Shown here: in pieces, positions 34,568 to 45,449 of the stretch | How positions within the stretch are numbered: the stretch's first letter is position 1 | Layout: each line of letters begins with the position of its first letter | Source of the DNA: Centrapalus pauciflorus | Taxonomy: Eukaryota; Streptophyta; Magnoliopsida; Asterales; Asteraceae | DNA length: 64,000 bases | Direction: 5' to 3' | Assembly: GCA_020465985.1 (NCBI GenBank) | Contig: JAANYP010001190.1 | Location: 124,001 to 188,000 of the forward strand | Made by a program: the position numbers and the translations under genes | The notes under the pieces: model-generated | Seen by the model: the letters and a program-made list of their open reading frames with translations, nothing else | The model's database searches: none | Told to the model about the DNA's origin: nothing

Positions 34568-34741
34568 CAGGGGGTGACACTTGAGCTGTTTCCAATCACC
34601 TCCCTCCAATTGAGGGGGTGATTGAAGATGGGCTTGTTCCCCGTGGAATGGAACTCTTTACGTTGAGAGGCGGAAGAGTGGCTGGGGGGTGTGCTTCACC
34701 TACTGGGCTAGTGGGTTTTTACAGACTTGCCTAACTTTGGG
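34568..34741. other. Flank of E3, no feature seen
   Basis: GC-richer, G-rich plus-strand sequence (GGCTGGGGGGTGTGC near 34683) with a TGAGGGGGTG word. There is no ORF and no repeat partner in this window. It may be the continuation of the copia relic to its right. Confidence 0.4.
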
Positions 34742-36065
34742 TTAATGGTTCCCCTCAGCACTCTTTTCTTGTATCCTCTCATCAAATTCTCTCAAAATAT
34801 CTTGTAAGGTATTTTCAGATTCATTTTCTTCAACTCGTTCAACATTTTTAAATGTCTCATCCCTTAACCCAAAATCAGCTCCCCCTATTTTATCATCCTC
34901 ACTCAACTCAACCTCACTTTCTGATGTGGTTAACATAGTTGGTTCTGACTGTGCTTCTTCGAGATAAAACACCATCTCTTCTCTGCGGTCTTTTGTCAGC
35001 GCACTAGGAATCATGATTGTCATCCCGACGGTGATACTCTCTTCTATCGTCTCCTCTTCTGTCATCCTTTCTCTCTTACCGTCTCTTAAACCTTATTTCA
35101 TCTCTGTCATCACTTCTCTTTTCCTACTCTCAAACCTTCTTTCATCTATGTAATCTCTTCTCTCATCCTGTATGTCATCTTGTCTCTCATATCGTCGATC
35201 ATCCCGTCATCGGTCGTCATGGTCATCCCGTCTGTCATCCCTCCGCTCATTGCTCCTCTCATCATGGTGTCTTGTCGGCCCAGTATCATAGCGAAGCTGA
35301 TTGTTCGTCTTATTTTGATAAAATCTATTTTGGTGCAGACGATTGGACATGAAGGCCATTTGTTCATGTATGTCTGCCTCTTCGGCATCAAGTGGTTCAC
35401 CAAAAGCAAAAATTTGTGGTATTGCAGAAAGAGGATTTTGAGATGATGAACCATAGGAGGGAGCATATCCATAGGGAACACAATGGGTAGGTGCTGGTGA
35501 TGGGATAGATTTAGTCACACATGCCTTGTTGGAAAGGAGAGCCAATGGATCAGTTGTCTTTGAAATATTGTTAACATTAAGTAACAATGAAGCCACAGAC
35601 TTGGCCATCTGTTTATGAGCATCTACATCCCCTTGATATTTTTTCAGCTCCTTAAATAAGACACTGATAGATGTCTTGTTCAGGTGAAGAACTTGTGTTA
35701 CTACTTTGCTTCCTATTCCTTATTCCGGTGTTAGAGAATATAGAAACTAGATATTGATGTCATCCCGGTCCTTGAAAATGTGAAGTTTGTTTAGTTCATT
35801 TAGCACAGTGCAGAATCTGGTGAAAGTGGTCTGCAATTATTCATCGTCTCTGGCTCTGAATGTAAAGAATATAGCCTTTGCTTCTTTAATTTTAGCTTGG
35901 TCATTGAGATCAGCTCCCAGCATCTGCATCTCAAGCTCATCCCATATTTGCTTTGCTGACATCTAATTTTCCACACTGACAAAAATGTTAGTGGCTAAAG
36001 CTTGGTATTAAAGATGTTCAGCTCTCAGATCAGCAGCATGTCTCTCTCTTCTTTATGTTCATTTC
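34742..36065 (-). pseudogene. gag: Copia gag relic
   Basis: Minus strand. From 36060 to 35640 are degraded capsid (UBN2-like) pieces: MSAKQIWDELEMQMLGADLNDQ near 35950 and FTRFCTVLNELNKL near 35800, with stops. The ORF 35608-35207 carries MAKSVASLLLNVNNISKTTDPLALLS, MAFMSNRLHQNRFYQNK and an Arg/Asp repeat (RRDDRRDDHDDR). The 34742-35065 ORF is an acidic tail (SESEVELSEDDK). The layout fits a copia gag that has lost pol and LTRs. No zinc knuckle is clear. Confidence 0.7.
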
Positions 36066-36479
36066 AACATGAAATATTGCTAAAGGGGACTCTCTTTACA
36101 CACTTTGAGCTATAATTAGAACAATTCTAGTTATGTTTCAAGTTAAAACTTTCAAAATCAAATAACTAATAATGTACAATAAAAAAAGTCATCACCAAAG
36201 AAACCTAGGTAAAATTAAAAAAAAAACTTATAAAACTAGTAGTGATTGATGTTTAATAAAAGGAAAAATGGCATCAAATAGCTCTGAACTTTCGACTTTG
36301 TACACATTTATGTAGTTAACCTTTTTTTTTTGCATATTTGGTAGTCAAAGTTTCAAAATTGTTTCAATTTGGTAGTTGGCATACTTGTTAACCGGTTGCT
36401 TCCGGTTTCGATGCCTACATGGACAATTTTTTAATGATGTGGTTGTCCGTTTTTATATTATACCCGGTTTTATCTACGT
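36066..36479. other. AT-rich stretch, no gene seen
   Basis: A-runs and T-runs with no supported coding sequence. The words TTGGTAGTCAAAGTTTCAAAATTG and GGTAGTTGGCATACTTG near 36340-36390 look like transposon end sequence but have no partner here. Confidence 0.4.
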
Positions 36480-36985
36480 GGCAGCCCGTTTTTTAAAATC
36501 ACCCGGTTTTACACGCTTTTTAAAAGTGTGTAAAAATTTAGTTAATTTTCTACACTTATAAATGTGTTTAAAATTATTGCAGTAATAAGCGCGAAAATAT
36601 ATACTAAATCATCCTAATTACCACATTTAAAATCTTGAAGAAAAAAGTTCACATGTATATATGTGGACAAATTTTTTTTTTTTTTCACATTTGAAAGTGT
36701 AAAGATAAATTTATCACACTCAATTTTGCCACGCTTCCTCTTATGCGGATAAATTAAATGTGACAAATTAATTTTCATACTTTTAAGTGTGGACAAATTA
36801 TTAGTTTGTCCACATTTATATCTGCAAACTTTTCTTTAAACACATGTTTGAGTATAAAAACTCCACACTTGTAATTGTAACTAATTTTTACATTCTTATA
36901 AGTGCGAATAAACATAAAACTTTTTTACGCACTTGCTAAAAGCGTGTAAAAATAACGTGTACGATTGATAATTTTTTTTGTAGTG
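36480..36985 (-). mobile_element. CACTA-type terminus with subterminal repeats
   Basis: On the minus strand the element begins CACTACAAAAAAAA at 36985, the CACTA terminal signature. The following 500 bases hold many ACACTTxTAAAAGTGTGTAAA-like inverted words (36510-36960), typical of CACTA subterminal regions that bind transposase. I do not find the other end or a transposase ORF, so this is a truncated or non-autonomous copy. It ends directly against an exon-like sequence. Confidence 0.6.
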
Positions 36986-37740
36986 ATATTTGCGTTCCAT
37001 CTTGTAGAAATACTTCAAAGAAACTGTAGAACATAGTGCCAATACGCTGATACTTAACCACACCACCCGCAATAATTTTTTCAACAACTTCTAAAACAAA
37101 GATAAGTATAGTTATTTATCATATCCTTTAAAATGAAAAAATGAAGTAAGAGATTTAATAAAAATTTTAGATGTACCAATCAACATATTTTGAGGGTGTT
37201 TGTCTTCTGCAATAGTTCTAATTGAAGACTTCAATGAATAAAATACAAACTCACTTTCAATAACACTTGTCAGCCGTGTAAGTTTAGAATTTTTGCTTTT
37301 GCGGATCTCTCATTCATTACGATGGAAACTAAAACATTCATGTCTTGTGTATTCATAATAGTTTCTTTCGACTTGGAAATGATCCAAGGATAATACTCCA
37401 CCCATCAAATCTTTTCGCTCATAAAAAGGTATTAAACTTTCAGAAATGATTGGAGCCATTTTTTTCTCTCTTGAAAAAAAAACGCAAATAAGTTACAAAT
37501 ACCTTATTTTATAGTATAATAACAAATAAAGATAATATGTGTAACTTATATTCTGATCAAGTAAAATTAATATCAGTATTTTATTTGAGCGGCTTTCATC
37601 CTTCTAAGTGAATTCCACACGAATGACCATCAATTTCTTCCATTAATGCACGTGTTAGAGTGATGAAAACTCTTCCACATAAAAGTATTGGTCCATTTTC
37701 TACAAATGTATTTATTTGACAATGTTGACGTTATTTAATT
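36986..37740 (-). pseudogene. Exon-like host gene fragment of unknown family
   Basis: Three minus-strand blocks look like exons. The first is about 37697-37590 (ENGPILLCGRVFITLTRALM) after a TTTGTAG acceptor. The second is about 37460-37180 (APIISESLIPFYERKDLMGG, then a TGA at about 37313). The third is 37090-36986 (EVVEKIIAGGVVKYQRIGTM) after a TTTGTTTTAG acceptor. AT-rich intron-like sequence separates them. I do not recognise the family. It carries at least two stops and is cut by the CACTA end, so it is a pseudogene or a gene piece captured by the transposon. Confidence 0.35.
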
Positions 37741-38760
37741 TTCTTGTGATTTTAATTTATTAATGGCTACAATTAGGAAACATGAAATGAACATCAAATG
37801 TATATTAGAAAAATTATAAATCAAATAAAAAATTGAAATTCAATAACATAAAAACATAACAGACTATTGCGATGAAAAAAATACGTTGACCATAGATTAA
37901 TCCTATGTGAATTTTTTATGTGTGGCTAAGTGAAGGCTATTATAGTATTTGCAATACATATTTATATTTTTCAAAGGTTTGAACTTTATGTTTATTTCAG
38001 AGTAAATGATAAGTAACGGAATAAAAGAACAAACAACTTTTTATAACTTAATCCTTGTATGTGCATTAAGCCATGCATGTTATGACATAATATGTGCATT
38101 AAATACTTACATGAGATTGGGAACAAAGGTGACACTTGACATAAACGATTGATTCTCACAAAGTTTACCTGCAAGTACATGTAGTTGTTTAACTTAATCG
38201 CTTACTTTCACATTCTTTCAGTTCATTTTTTTCCAATTTTTCAAGTGAATAGTACTGCTACTGCTTTAATTCATCTGTATTTGTCTTTGTCTGTGCACGT
38301 GATTTTAATTACATTATTAGCAATGTTTTCAATTTAAGTTAAATAAAGTTATAAATATGCTATATGTATTGTTTATAAACTTGTGTTGTTAATTTAAAAG
38401 AATTGAAAAAAAAACAAACTTTAGTGGTCTAAATGACAAAATAGTTAAAGTTAAGCAAATAAATCCCCTAAATTGATGTATCTGCTCATTTAAATCAAAG
38501 CAAAGAAAATTAAATACTCTCTCTATTCTCAAAACTCATGGTTCCTTCATAAAGAGTTCATCAAATCTTCATCTTCAATCAAAGATTTAAAGCTTGGAAT
38601 CATAACGTATCAAGCTTATATCAAGATTTAAGGTAAATCTATCATTTAAATTTTTTCTTATGTGTGTGTATTGGAATCTACGATTCCTGTAAAATTTATA
38701 TGATTTCAAATATCTTCAAATCACCAAATTGAACATCAATTAGGGATATCTTCTAAGACT
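37741..38760. other. AT-rich intergenic sequence, no gene seen
   Basis: No supported coding sequence, TIR or LTR. From 38500 CT-rich sequence with an AAG|GTAAATC donor-like site at 38630 precedes the ORF at 38768 and may be its leader. Confidence 0.4.
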
Positions 38761-38767
38761 TCCTCTA

Positions 38768-39319
38768 TGAGAACGGAAAGCCTAACTGGCTCTGGGTTAC
38801 ACAAGGTCTTCGTATCCAAAATGGAATTCGCAGAGTTCAAGGCCCTCATGTTGCAGTAACTGAGCGACATGTACACCTTCATGACTCAACACCCAGCCAA
38901 ACCTGCCATCCCAACGCTTGATGAAGCAAAACGTTCTTTCCACTCTCTACTCAAAGCATCTCCTACTCTTTCATCCATTAAGGCCTTAATCCTCGAGATC
39001 CTAAACAACAAAGCATCAGGCTCTTCCAGCCAAGAGGATCCCTTAGTTCATCAAATGGGTGAGGGCCTTAAGGTAATTGTTGAATCATGTCATGTCTCCG
39101 CCCAAGGAACAAAAAGAAAGAAAACATGATGATAAGGAGGATCCTGATCTGCATGAGGGGGAGAAACGGGCTACGGCGGCCGGAAAACCTCCGATGATTT
39201 TTGAAGAATCAGCTCCATCTAGTCCAAGGCCATCAGCACCAACACAAGGCCCATCTCATCTTGCGCCAGAACAGTCTACAGCAGATCTCCCGGCTGTGTC
39301 TCTTGGGAGCAGTCGATAA
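38768..39319 (+). pseudogene. Unknown ORF, broken
   Basis: An ATG at 38768 opens MRTESLTGSGLHKVFVSKME, then a stop at 38858. The same frame goes on with DMYTFMTQHPAKPAIPTLDE, ASPTLSSIKALILEILNNK and SAQGTKRKKT to 39129. A shifted frame continues with Pro/Ser-rich sequence (SAPSSPRPSAPTQGPS) to 39319. It has an alpha-helical start and a low-complexity end, somewhat like the leader proteins of other retroelements, but I do not recognise it. No neighbours support a function. Confidence 0.35.
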
Positions 39320-39599
39320 TTAAACCTGTTTACAATATTAAAATGATAAGTTGTAATAGATACTCAGATGCAGTAAGGAAATGTATTTTTTCACTCAAAA
39401 CAATGTTACTCTTTCAACTGTTTTCATGAAATTGATGATTAGGTTTTGGCATTCGGATGAACCGAAAATGTATTAGTTATTTTTAGTGAACCAAATGCAA
39501 CAACATAGGATACAAGATGCCTGGAATATGCATTTATCGATGGATTGCGATCTGATATCCGTGAGTTTGTGGGATGCGAGACGCCTTATAGGCTGGCAC
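39320..39599. other. Short AT-rich gap, no feature seen
   Basis: No gene or repeat supported except that gypsy pol-like sequence may begin near 39560 (ETPYRLAPT-like in a shifted frame). Confidence 0.4.
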
Positions 39600-40298
39600 C
39601 TACTGGATGCGAGAGATGATTTCACAACTACAAGAGTTATTGCATCGTGGATTCATCTGTCCGAATTCGTCCCCGTGGAGAGCGCCAGTTTTGTTTGTGA
39701 AGAATAAAGACGACACTATGCGGATGTGTATAGACTGCAGAGAGCTGAATAAAGTGATTGTAAAGAACCGTTATCCGCTTCCACGTATCGTCGATCTATT
39801 TGATCAGCTTCATCGAGTTACTTCTCGAAGATATACTTGACATCTGTTTACCATCAGTTGAGAGTTAGAGACTAGGATGTCCCGAAGACAGCGTTCCAGA
39901 CACGATATGGACACAATGAGTTTCTTGTGATGCCATTCGGATTGACAAACGCACCCGCAACCTTCATGGATTTGATGAACAGGGTGTGTACATCTATGTT
40001 CGATTGTTTCGCGATAGTGTTCGTCGATGAGATTTTGATTTTTTCTAGGAGCGCCATGGACCACGAGCAGCACTTACGAGATGTTTTCACCATGGTGCGA
40101 AGGGAGAGACTATATGCTCAACTCTCCAAATGCAAATTTTGATTACAAGAAGTGCAGATTTTGGGGCATGTGGTGAGTGCTGAGGGTATCAAATTACATC
40201 CAACGAAGGTTGAGGTAGTGATGAGTTGGGAGCCACCGAAGACAGTGCCAGAAGTTCACAGTTTTCTGGGTCTTGCTAGGTATTATCGTCGCGGTAGT
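39600..40298 (+). pseudogene. pol: Gypsy reverse transcriptase fragment
   Basis: Frames shift several times. SSPWRAPVLFVKNKDDTMRM and CIDCRELNKVIVKNRYPLPR lie at 39670-39790. MPFGLTNAPATFMDLMNRVC and FVDEILIFSRS are at 39927-40050, and the catalytic dyad is read as V-D-E rather than V-D-D. FLGLARYYRR lies at about 40263-40290. It stops exactly where the next LTR starts. It is an old RT piece interrupted by that insertion. Confidence 0.85.
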
Positions 40299-41426
40299 TG
40301 ATAGGACAAAAACTTTATGTCTTTTCGGTATCGTTTTTGGCTCACTTTAAGCACCGATGCTTCGTAACTTCCATAATTTTACTCCAAAATTATGTTTCAG
40401 GGTCAAGAAGTCAAATGAAAGCAACTCGAGAAAATTCAGCGTGAACCGAGTCGGTGGGGGCGCAGACCTGCGCCACCTTACGCTGCAAAACAGAACTTTT
40501 CAGAGTTAGAGAGCACTTCCAGCGCAGACCAACGTAGCCCAGGTCGTACCCCCAGCGTAGGGCAGGGCGCAGGCCTATGCTCGTGCGGCGTAAAATCCTT
40601 GCAGACGCGTTTATTAACCCAAAACCCCAAATTTTATTCTCCTCTATAAATAGAGGTCGATGGCAGCCGTTTCAGGAGGTCCGAAAATATTGAGAAAAGC
40701 GGCGAAGCCCTGCCGGAGTTGATTCACGGGTTGAGTACGAAGAAGGTGAGCGCAACCGCTCAAAGCCTACGATGATGTCTCCAATCATTCCCGATGAAGA
40801 GCGTATGATGAGCGGCTAAACCACCATAGCCATTTACGGAGGATCTACGACTAAGTTTTACTTTCTTGAATTTCACATTATGTTTTGATGTATTTTGTGT
40901 TTCTTGGATATTTTATGTGTAATACAAATGATAAACATTCGGTTACTATTATGAGTAAATGGTTTGATTGATAAAAACAATATAGTTCGTAGTGATATTA
41001 TTATTTGTGTCGAGTCCATTAGTTTATGGATTAAGACAAGTAATGAATGTTTCATGCGTTATGCCGAGATTTATTGGTTAAAGTATTTATGATTAATTTG
41101 ACTACATAATTGATTATGTCTATGTGATTGTTGCATGAAATTCAAGTGGGTAATAACTTATGTCGTAATGATTCTGTTAATTGTTATCTTCAATTTGCTT
41201 TGTTAATCAATCCGTTAGTTGCTTGTTGTTGTTTTAGTTATAATTTAGTCGTAATCATTATTCCAAACAAATCACTCAATTCACAATTTAATCGCGTTTA
41301 ATAAACTAAAGAAACTAGCTAATAAACCCTAATTCACATACGCACCCCTGGGGATTCGACCCTTACTTCTCTAAGCTAATAGTTAGATTTCCGGTTATTT
41401 CTACAGGCCACAATGACGGCTCGTCA
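40299..41426 (+). repeat. Athila/Tat-type gypsy LTR (1128 bp)
   Basis: It starts TGATAGGACAAAAAC inside the RT fragment and ends GGCTCGTCA four bases before a tRNA-Asp PBS. It has a TATAAATA box at 40645-40652 within the near-palindrome CCTCTATAAATAGAGG, and GC-rich U3 sequence at 40440-40610. Only about 27 bases of interior remain before E9 begins, so it is a 5' LTR left after truncation. Confidence 0.75.
40645..40652 (+). promoter_or_regulatory. TATA box in Athila/Tat-type LTR
   Basis: TATAAATA within CCTCTATAAATAGAGG (40641-40656), followed by transcribed-region-like sequence. Confidence 0.6.
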
Positions 41427-41431
41427 GATTT

Positions 41432-41449
41432 TGGCGCCGTTGCAGGAGA
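41432..41449 (+). promoter_or_regulatory. Primer binding site, tRNA-Asp type
   Basis: TGGCGCCGTTGCAGGAGA matches the tRNA-Asp 3' complement used by Athila and Tat elements (TGGCGCCGTTGCCGGGGA) with a few changes. It follows the LTR by five bases. Confidence 0.8.
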
Positions 41450-41453
41450 GTGG

Positions 41454-41746
41454 TGTTAGATTATGTTTTAATTGATGGAAACAAAGTCTAGGGGGTGTTT
41501 TGTATTTCTTTAATAGTTATCAAAATATGTATATAAATAGTATCTTTGACTTTCAATAGAAAATAGATCTGACAGTTATTTTGCACGCATTGAATTCAGA
41601 GAAAAGGCCACTGTTCACGAACATCTTATTCTCTCTGTAATAGAATCTGTCATCATTCAATATAATCATTTGGTTAGTTTTAATTCCGTTTATTGTTCTT
41701 GATTATATGATATTGTTGTTTGATTGATAAGAAACTGTATTTCACA
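41454..41746 (+). repeat. E9 5' LTR (293 bp)
   Basis: TGTTAGATTATG...GTATTTCACA, ending two bases before the PBS. TATA box TATAAATA at 41532-41539. It is short for a SIRE-type element. No 3' partner is found in the window. Confidence 0.8.
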
Positions 41747-41748
41747 AT

Positions 41749-41760
41749 TGGTATCAGAGC
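41749..41760 (+). promoter_or_regulatory. E9 primer binding site (tRNA-Met)
   Basis: TGGTATCAGAGC, an exact copia PBS, directly after the LTR. Confidence 0.93.
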
Positions 41761-42911
41761 TTTAGGGGTGAATTTTTCTGATCTGAGATTGATTTTATTT
41801 CGAAAATACTCACTGTTCTTGAGATTTTTTTTTCGAAAAACCCTAAAATCACTAAGGGTTTTTAATCTGTTGATCATTACCAGTGAATATTGGATCGAAG
41901 GTAAAGGTTTGATAGACGAATCAATTGAGTATAAACTTGAATTGATTCACAAAACACAGAAAAAGATCTAGGCAATTTTGTTAAATTTTGAAAAATACAA
42001 AAACGAGTACTGTTCCATTGAAAAAGTCAAACCTAGATCTATTTTTGCACAAAGGTGTTTCAAAAAAAGTGTTGTATTCAAAATCCTCACCTTCGATTGC
42101 AATTTGAGTGAAAATGGGCAAATATTTGGGTTTAATTTGATTTCAGACTTGAAAAATCAGAAAATATTAAGAAACTCGAAATACACATATCCTTAGTGTT
42201 ATTCGAGTTGAATACTTTTGTTAATCGAGTTGAATACCTGTGAAATTAAAGTTGACAAAAGTGTCAATCGAGTTGACAATCACTGTCAATCGAGTTGACA
42301 ATCACTGTCAATCGAGTTGACAACCTCAATCAATCAAGTTAGATATAAAGTTGATCGAGTTTATTAGAAGTGAACTTTATTCAAGTTTCAAAACAAATTC
42401 GAGTTTCATTTAAAGCAAATTCGAGTTTCATTTCAAACAAATTCGAGTTTCATTTCAAAGTCTTTCGAGTTTTCTTTCAAACTCACTCGAGTTTCATATC
42501 AAACTCAATCGAGTTTCACAAAAGACTCAATCGAGTTTCACATTAAACTCATTCGAGTTTCACTCTAAACTCATTCGAGTTTCACTCCAAACTCATTCGA
42601 GTTTCACTCTAAACTCATTCGAGTTTCACTCTAAACTCATTCGAGTTATACATTACACCCATTCGAGTTTCACTCAAAACATATTTGAGTTTTATACCTA
42701 TATCACACAAGTTTAACACACATATTAATCGAGATTGTTGCAATACATCAACATCAAGTCTATTCAGTGTCTGAGTCAAGTTGATTATTGCTACTAACAA
42801 GTTACTGTGTTTTAGATTTTAGTACTAATCTGTGTTTCCAAGTTTGAGCAAAATTTTCAATCTCAATCGGAGTTCATCAGATCTTGGACTGTTTCCCATA
42901 TATCAATCAAT
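41761..42911 (+). repeat. E9 leader with TCGAG minisatellite arrays
   Basis: Noncoding. At 42255-42325 a 22-bp unit GTCAATCGAGTTGACAATCA occurs about three times. It contains the inverted repeat GTCAA-TCGAG-TTGAC. At 42400-42690 a 22-24 bp unit ACTCATTCGAGTTTCACTC repeats about a dozen times. Similar words recur in the ORF2 intron (52340-52925) and in E10. ORFs here have no family features. Confidence 0.85.
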
Positions 42912-43574
42912 ATGTCTAAAGACGCTCTGGCAATGGGATCAGAAACCAAACCCCCAATTCTATACAGGGGTGAATATGTTCAATGGAGGGAGAGGTTTCT
43001 TGAGTTTATTAGTTTTCATGATCTATCGAAAGAAATGCTGAAATCCTTAACAGATTGACCAGCCACTTTTATGGAAACAATCCCAGGAGTACCAACTGGT
43101 AATCCCCCAATTCCACCATGGACTGTAGAGGTCACCAACCTGACAGGGGCCCAAAAGAAGAGAAAATTAGGGGATAAAACTGCCAGAAAGTTACTGTTGA
43201 TATCCATCCCCAATGATATTTACACTTGCCTCACAAACACAAAAACTGCTAAGTCAATTTGGGATGAAGTGTGTAAAATCATGAGGGGATCTGACAGAGC
43301 TGCCACAAACAGGGCTAGAAACAGCCTAATGACGTTTGAGAATTTCAGAGCCCGTGAAGGTGAACTACTGGAAAACACTTACCTAAGGTTTGTGAATTTG
43401 GTAAGTGAAATCAAACGAAACGGAGTGACAAAGTCCAACCTGGACATAAATGTCAAATTTCTAAATGTTCTGAATCCTGAATGGGAAATATATGCTATGA
43501 TTATCCAACAAACAAAGGATATTGAGGAAATGGATTTTCATATGATATTTGAATACCTCAACAACTATCAATAG
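42912..43574 (+). pseudogene. gag: E9 gag, capsid part
   Basis: It starts MSKDALAMGSETKPPILYRG at 42912, a typical copia Gag opening. WRERFLEFI follows, then TGA at 43056-43058. From 43071 it continues with KLLLISIPNDIYTCLTNTKT, IWDEVCKIM, LLENTYLRFVNLVSEI and LNVLNPEWEIYAMIIQQTKD, the UBN2-like capsid core. TAG at 43572 closes it where the second copy reads Glu (GAG). It would form the particle shell. Confidence 0.82.
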
Positions 43575-43577
43575 GTT

Positions 43578-44732
43578 GTGTTGAGGAAAATATCAGGAAA
43601 GAAGAAAGCCAAGAAAGAAACTGCTGATCCATTGTCTCTACTGGCAGAGAAAAAGTACAAATACAAGCAGAAAAAGGAGAAAAGAGCCGTAGTCAGCAGT
43701 ACATCTTCCGAATCAGAATCCTCATACTCATCTGCTGATTCAGAGATAGAAGAGATGAAAAAGCAGATGGAACTGCTTACAAAAGCATTTCAAAAGAAAT
43801 TCTACAGAAAGCCAACCAACAATAAGATGCGCTATAAAACAGGCTCGAGGAAAATTGAAAAGAAGGACAAATATGAGAAATCTGGAGAAAGCAGTGCACG
43901 AAAGACTGACAAATATGAAAAGTCAGACAAGTCAGCAAAGAAAGAGTCAGAACAGAAATGTTACGACTGTGGAAAACCAGGTCATTATGCCCGAGAATGC
44001 AGATCCCCAGTAGTCAAAAACTCAGACTACTATACAAGAAAAGCTCTCTTACCCAAAGAAAAAGAGTCTGGAAAAGCTCTTATGGCGGAGGATGACCACT
44101 GGTTGCAGTTATCTGAAGATGATGACATTTTGGATAAAGATGCTCATATTTGTCTCAAATCAGAAATTTTCAATGAGTCAGAATTGAGTGAATCAGCATT
44201 GATAGCTGAAGATGAAGTATGGGTTGGATTAACTGATGACGAGGATACAAAAAGACAAGAATCTGAGTCTGATGAAGAGGAAGAGACAGAAGAAGGTGCA
44301 TTAATGGCAACTGGCAAAAACGAGGCTGAAAATGATGAAGATTCAGAGTCTGAAAAATCAGATGGTTCAGATAAACTGGAGGTACATTCTAATTCTGACT
44401 CTGATATTAATGAATCATGTATATTAGAAGAAAAACTAACTCATATGGCCTTTATGCTTAAAAAGTTTGAAAAATCTTTAAAGGCGGAAAAGAAAAATGT
44501 TCATTCTTTGGAAAACAAACTTCGTAATGAACATAACTTAGTTTTAGACTTTTCCAAAGATAAAGCATTAGCTTTACGAGCAGTTTCAGACTTACAAGAT
44601 AAGGAAAGAGAACTTCAAAGCAATATACTCAATCTTAATCACAATATATCTGATTTACAAGAAAGACTGCGAATAGCAGAATTAGAAGCTTCAAACTTTT
44701 CTGTAAAATATCATGCTATTTTTGAAGAATGA
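43578..44732 (+). CDS. gag: E9 gag, nucleocapsid/coiled coil, duplication unit 1
   Basis: 384 residues. A basic start with KKKAKKETADPLSLLAEKKY is followed by a Ser-rich stretch, the zinc knuckle CYDCGKPGHYAREC (about residues 128-141), acidic repeats (SESDEEEETEEG) at about 230-280, then a coiled coil (EEKLTHMAFMLKKFEKSL...LQERLRIAELEAS). TGA at 44730 replaces an Arg CGA kept in unit 2. The product would bind RNA and extend the Gag shell. Confidence 0.82.
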   Translation: MLRKISGKKKAKKETADPLSLLAEKKYKYKQKKEKRAVVSSTSSESESSYSSADSEIEEMKKQMELLTKAFQKKFYRKPTNNKMRYKTGSRKIEKKDKYEKSGESSARKTDKYEKSDKSAKKESEQKCYDCGKPGHYARECRSPVVKNSDYYTRKALLPKEKESGKALMAEDDHWLQLSEDDDILDKDAHICLKSEIFNESELSESALIAEDEVWVGLTDDEDTKRQESESDEEEETEEGALMATGKNEAENDEDSESEKSDGSDKLEVHSNSDSDINESCILEEKLTHMAFMLKKFEKSLKAEKKNVHSLENKLRNEHNLVLDFSKDKALALRAVSDLQDKERELQSNILNLNHNISDLQERLRIAELEASNFSVKYHAIFEE

Positions 44733-44940
44733 ACTAAACTTTATGAGAAAATAAAGAAGATGGAAGATGAATTTATCAAAAGAGGGCAAACAGATCAAAC
44801 AATTTATTTAAATCAACCAAAAGACACAGAATTTTATAATTCTAAATCTGGAATTGGGTGGAAAAATCCAAAGTATCTGACAAAAGCAATATCTAGTTCA
44901 CCAACATTATATGATGTCAGATACATGAACTTAGGATTAA

Positions 44941-45449
44941 AACTGCTAAGTCAATTTGGGATGAAGTGTGTAAAATCATGAGGGATTCTGACAGAGCTGC
45001 CACAAACAGGGCTAGAAACAGCCTAATGACGTTTGAGAATTTCAGAGCCCGTGAAGGTGAACTACTGGAAAACACTTACCTAAGGTTTGTGAATTTGGTA
45101 AGTGAAATCAAACGAAACGGAGTGACAAAGTCCAACCTGGACATAAATGTCAAATTTCTAAATGTTCTGAATCTTGAATGGAAAAATATGCTATGATTAT
45201 CCAACAAACAAAGGATATTGAGGAAATGGATTTTCATATGATATTTGAAAACCTCAACAACTATCAAGAGGTTGTGTTGAGGAAAATATCTAGAAAGAAG
45301 AAAGCCGAGAAAGAAACTGCTGATCCATTGGCTCTACTGGCAGAGAAAAAGTACAAATACAAGCGGAAAAAGGAGCAACAGCCGTAGTCAGCAGTACATC
45401 TTCCGAATTAGAATCCTCATACTCATCTGCTGATTCAGAGATAGAAGAG
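44941..45449 (+). pseudogene. gag: E9 gag capsid part, duplication unit 2
   Basis: It repeats the capsid half with one-base losses near 45180 (WKNML, stop) and near 45378 (EQQP, stop), so three frames are used (44966-45196, 45178-45387, 45450 onward). Unit 1 lacks these lesions but has two stops that unit 2 lacks. Confidence 0.85.

Noticed and set aside
35180..35446. Plus-strand ORF 35180-35446 (Ile/Ser/Val-rich)
   Set aside because: It is antisense of the Arg/Asp repeat of a copia gag, which has real gag motifs on the minus strand.
41749..41760. tRNA gene at TGGTATCAGAGC sites
   Set aside because: These are primer binding sites next to LTR ends. No cloverleaf can be drawn from the flanks.
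42400..42690. CRISPR-like array in the TCGAGTT repeats
   Set aside because: Units are 22-24 bp with no distinct spacers, in a plant retroelement leader. It is a minisatellite.
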